Part shown: positions 12,595 through 13,955 of the stretch, piece by piece
Layout: each line of letters starts with the position of its first letter
Position numbering within the stretch: position 1 is the first letter of the stretch
Assembly: GCA_020853375.1 (NCBI GenBank)
Contig: JADYZA010000034.1
Span: forward strand, 1-13,955
Source of the DNA: Verrucomicrobiota bacterium
Lineage (GTDB): Bacteria; Verrucomicrobiota; Kiritimatiellia; Kiritimatiellales; Tichowtungiaceae
Direction of reading: 5' to 3'
DNA length: 13,955 bases
Notes under the pieces: model-generated
Seen by the model: the letters and a program-made list of their open reading frames with translations, nothing else
What the model was told of the DNA's origin: nothing
Databases searched by the model: none
Made by a program: the position numbers and the translations under genes

Positions 12595-13955
12595 ATGAAT
12601 TCAAAACAGAACTACGCTTTTTTCGCAGGCGTCTTGGCGGTTGTCACGTTGCTTTTTGCGGTCGGCTGTTCGACAGGTAAGCCGTATCAAGAAACTCGTT
12701 CTGGAAACTATTTCTATCTTGATCCTTTCGCTTACAAGCCGGAGACGCCACAGGAGCATTTGCGCTACGCTCAGTCACTCAAAGAAAAAGGGCATCTCCG
12801 GGGCGCGCGCAAACAATTTGAGATCCTTGTGAAGCGCTGGCCGGACAGCGCGGAAGCCGCCATTGCCAAACAGTCAGCGGCAGAAGTTTATTTTGAGCAG
12901 GGAAAAAACAAGAAGTCGTTTACTGCTTATGAGGAGCTGATTCAGCAGTACTACACCAGTATCAAAGATTACGAGGTCATTCTTGATCGCCAATATGTGC
13001 TGGCAACCAAAGAGATGAACCGGAAACGGATGCGCTGGCTTTTTGGAGGCTATCGTGCGCCGGAGAGGGCTGTGCCGCTGTTTGAGTCGATTATTCAGAA
13101 TGCGCCGCAGTGGGAACGTGCGCCGGAAATGCAGTACATGATAGGCCAAGCCTATCAGAAGAATGGTGATCAGGAATTGGCTGTTGTGGCGTATTCGACC
13201 GTTGAGTACCGCTATCCAGATAGTCCGTTTTCCGAAAAAGCCGCTGTTGCGAAGATTGGAAGTTTCAAGGACTTGGTTGAATCTAAGCCATACAGCGTGG
13301 ATATTCGTGAGCAGGCTCAGCTTTCCGCAGGATTGTTCCCAGAACTCTACACAAACTCTCAACATATTGCGGAAGTGAAAGATTTCGGCAAAGAGCTTCA
13401 CGGGACTTCAGCGGAATACAATTACGAAATCGGGCGGTTTTACGAGCGGATTCCCCGTCCGATGCAAACCAATGCTGCGGCAATTTATTACAATAAGGTG
13501 ATCAAAAAGTATGGCGATACCGAATACGCCGCCAAGGCCGAAGCGCGTTTGCGTGTTCTTTTCCCCCACGGCGGAGCCGTGTTGGCCGATGGAACAAAAG
13601 CCCCGATTCTTCCGATGACCGATGTCTCGGGAGGCGAAATCTCTTCGGGTGCTGAGGCTGTGGATATCAAAGTTGGCGTGCGCTCAGACGGCTCGACTGC
13701 TCAAGTCGGAACAGGCAGGGCAGCAGTCGGAGTGCTTCCTGCCCGAACCACGATGGATGCCGACGCAATCGAGATCACGGCCGACCGAATGGAATACGCA
13801 GGCGATTTGCTGATAGGCGATGGCAACGTGGCGGTTCAGCAATCCGGCGCCAGCTTGCAGGCTGATCATGTAACCGTGAACTCGAAAACCGGCGAAATTC
13901 GGGCCAACGGAAATATTCTGATGATCCGCGAGGGGAATCGCTGGGAAGGTCAGGA
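12595..13955 (+). CDS. Lipoprotein: BamD-like TPR domain plus OstA/LptA-like domain (partial)
   Basis: 453 codons visible, running off the right edge with no stop. Residues 1-25 are a lipoprotein signal (hydrophobic run, then LFAVGC, lipidated Cys25). Residues about 50-330 are helical TPR-type repeats in the BamD style: YAQSLKEKGHLRGARKQFEILVKRWPDS, AAEVYFEQGKNKKSFTAYEEL, IGQAYQKNGDQELAVVAYSTVEYRYPDS, IYYNKVIKKYGDTEYAAKAE. After a Gly/Ser linker, residues about 387-453 look like the start of an OstA/LptA-type beta domain (AIEITADRMEYAG, GDGNVAVQQSG, LQADHVTVNSKTGEIRANGN). BamD assembles outer-membrane proteins and OstA domains carry LPS, so this points to outer-membrane building. ATG 12595 fits the signal peptide; an in-frame ATG 12511 would add 28 residues. 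No clear ribosome site. Confidence 0.75.
   Translation, partial: MNSKQNYAFFAGVLAVVTLLFAVGCSTGKPYQETRSGNYFYLDPFAYKPETPQEHLRYAQSLKEKGHLRGARKQFEILVKRWPDSAEAAIAKQSAAEVYFEQGKNKKSFTAYEELIQQYYTSIKDYEVILDRQYVLATKEMNRKRMRWLFGGYRAPERAVPLFESIIQNAPQWERAPEMQYMIGQAYQKNGDQELAVVAYSTVEYRYPDSPFSEKAAVAKIGSFKDLVESKPYSVDIREQAQLSAGLFPELYTNSQHIAEVKDFGKELHGTSAEYNYEIGRFYERIPRPMQTNAAAIYYNKVIKKYGDTEYAAKAEARLRVLFPHGGAVLADGTKAPILPMTDVSGGEISSGAEAVDIKVGVRSDGSTAQVGTGRAAVGVLPARTTMDADAIEITADRMEYAGDLLIGDGNVAVQQSGASLQADHVTVNSKTGEIRANGNILMIREGNRWEGQ

Overview
Bacterial chromosome fragment with ordinary housekeeping genes. It looks like a Gram-negative (diderm) organism: there is an outer-membrane biogenesis lipoprotein, periplasmic or exported proteins and a cardiolipin synthase. 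The mix of genes (a four-helix-bundle 'suffix' protein, a BamD-like/OstA fusion, a one-piece tmRNA, a SAM riboswitch on metY) and a very abundant TTCCAANNNTTGGAA palindrome suggest the PVC group (Kiritimatiellota/Verrucomicrobiota). That placement is a tentative impression, not something the sequence proves.

Layout, left to right. (1) Positions 1-1108: the tail of a PHP-domain gene; a 109-bp array of four evenly spaced palindromes; a leftover C-terminal tail motif of the restriction-methylase type; then a four-helix-bundle gene with 9-nt periodic repeats at both ends. (2) Positions 1109-3114: nfo (endonuclease IV, minus) divergent from apbE (flavin transferase, plus). (3) Positions 3226-6910: a tightly packed plus-strand cluster trpE-trpG-tatD-SH3 protein with overlaps or 3-bp gaps. 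(4) Positions 6907-8290: a minus-strand PD-(D/E)XK nuclease with a probable Fe-S cysteine set, just downstream of ssrA (tmRNA). (5) Positions 8292-12461: a minus-strand methionine unit, promoter - SAM riboswitch - metY - hairpin - metX - cls. (6) Positions 12595-13955: a plus-strand lipoprotein with BamD-like TPR repeats running into an OstA/LptA-type domain, cut by the window end.

Functional links: metY and metX together make homocysteine from homoserine by the O-acetyl route with direct sulfhydrylation, and an SAM-sensing leader sits in front of them. trpE and trpG form the two subunits of anthranilate synthase. nfo, tatD and the PD-(D/E)XK nuclease are all nucleases but are not in one operon.

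The most unusual signal is the dispersed 15-bp palindrome TTCCAANNNTTGGAA: nine perfect and three one-mismatch copies in 14 kb. They lie both between and inside genes, in all three reading frames, apparently without inserting residues into conserved proteins. Chance alone would give about 0.001 perfect copies (12 fixed bases in about 14 kb). Its role is unknown to me; a genome-wide binding, packaging or recognition site is the leading idea.
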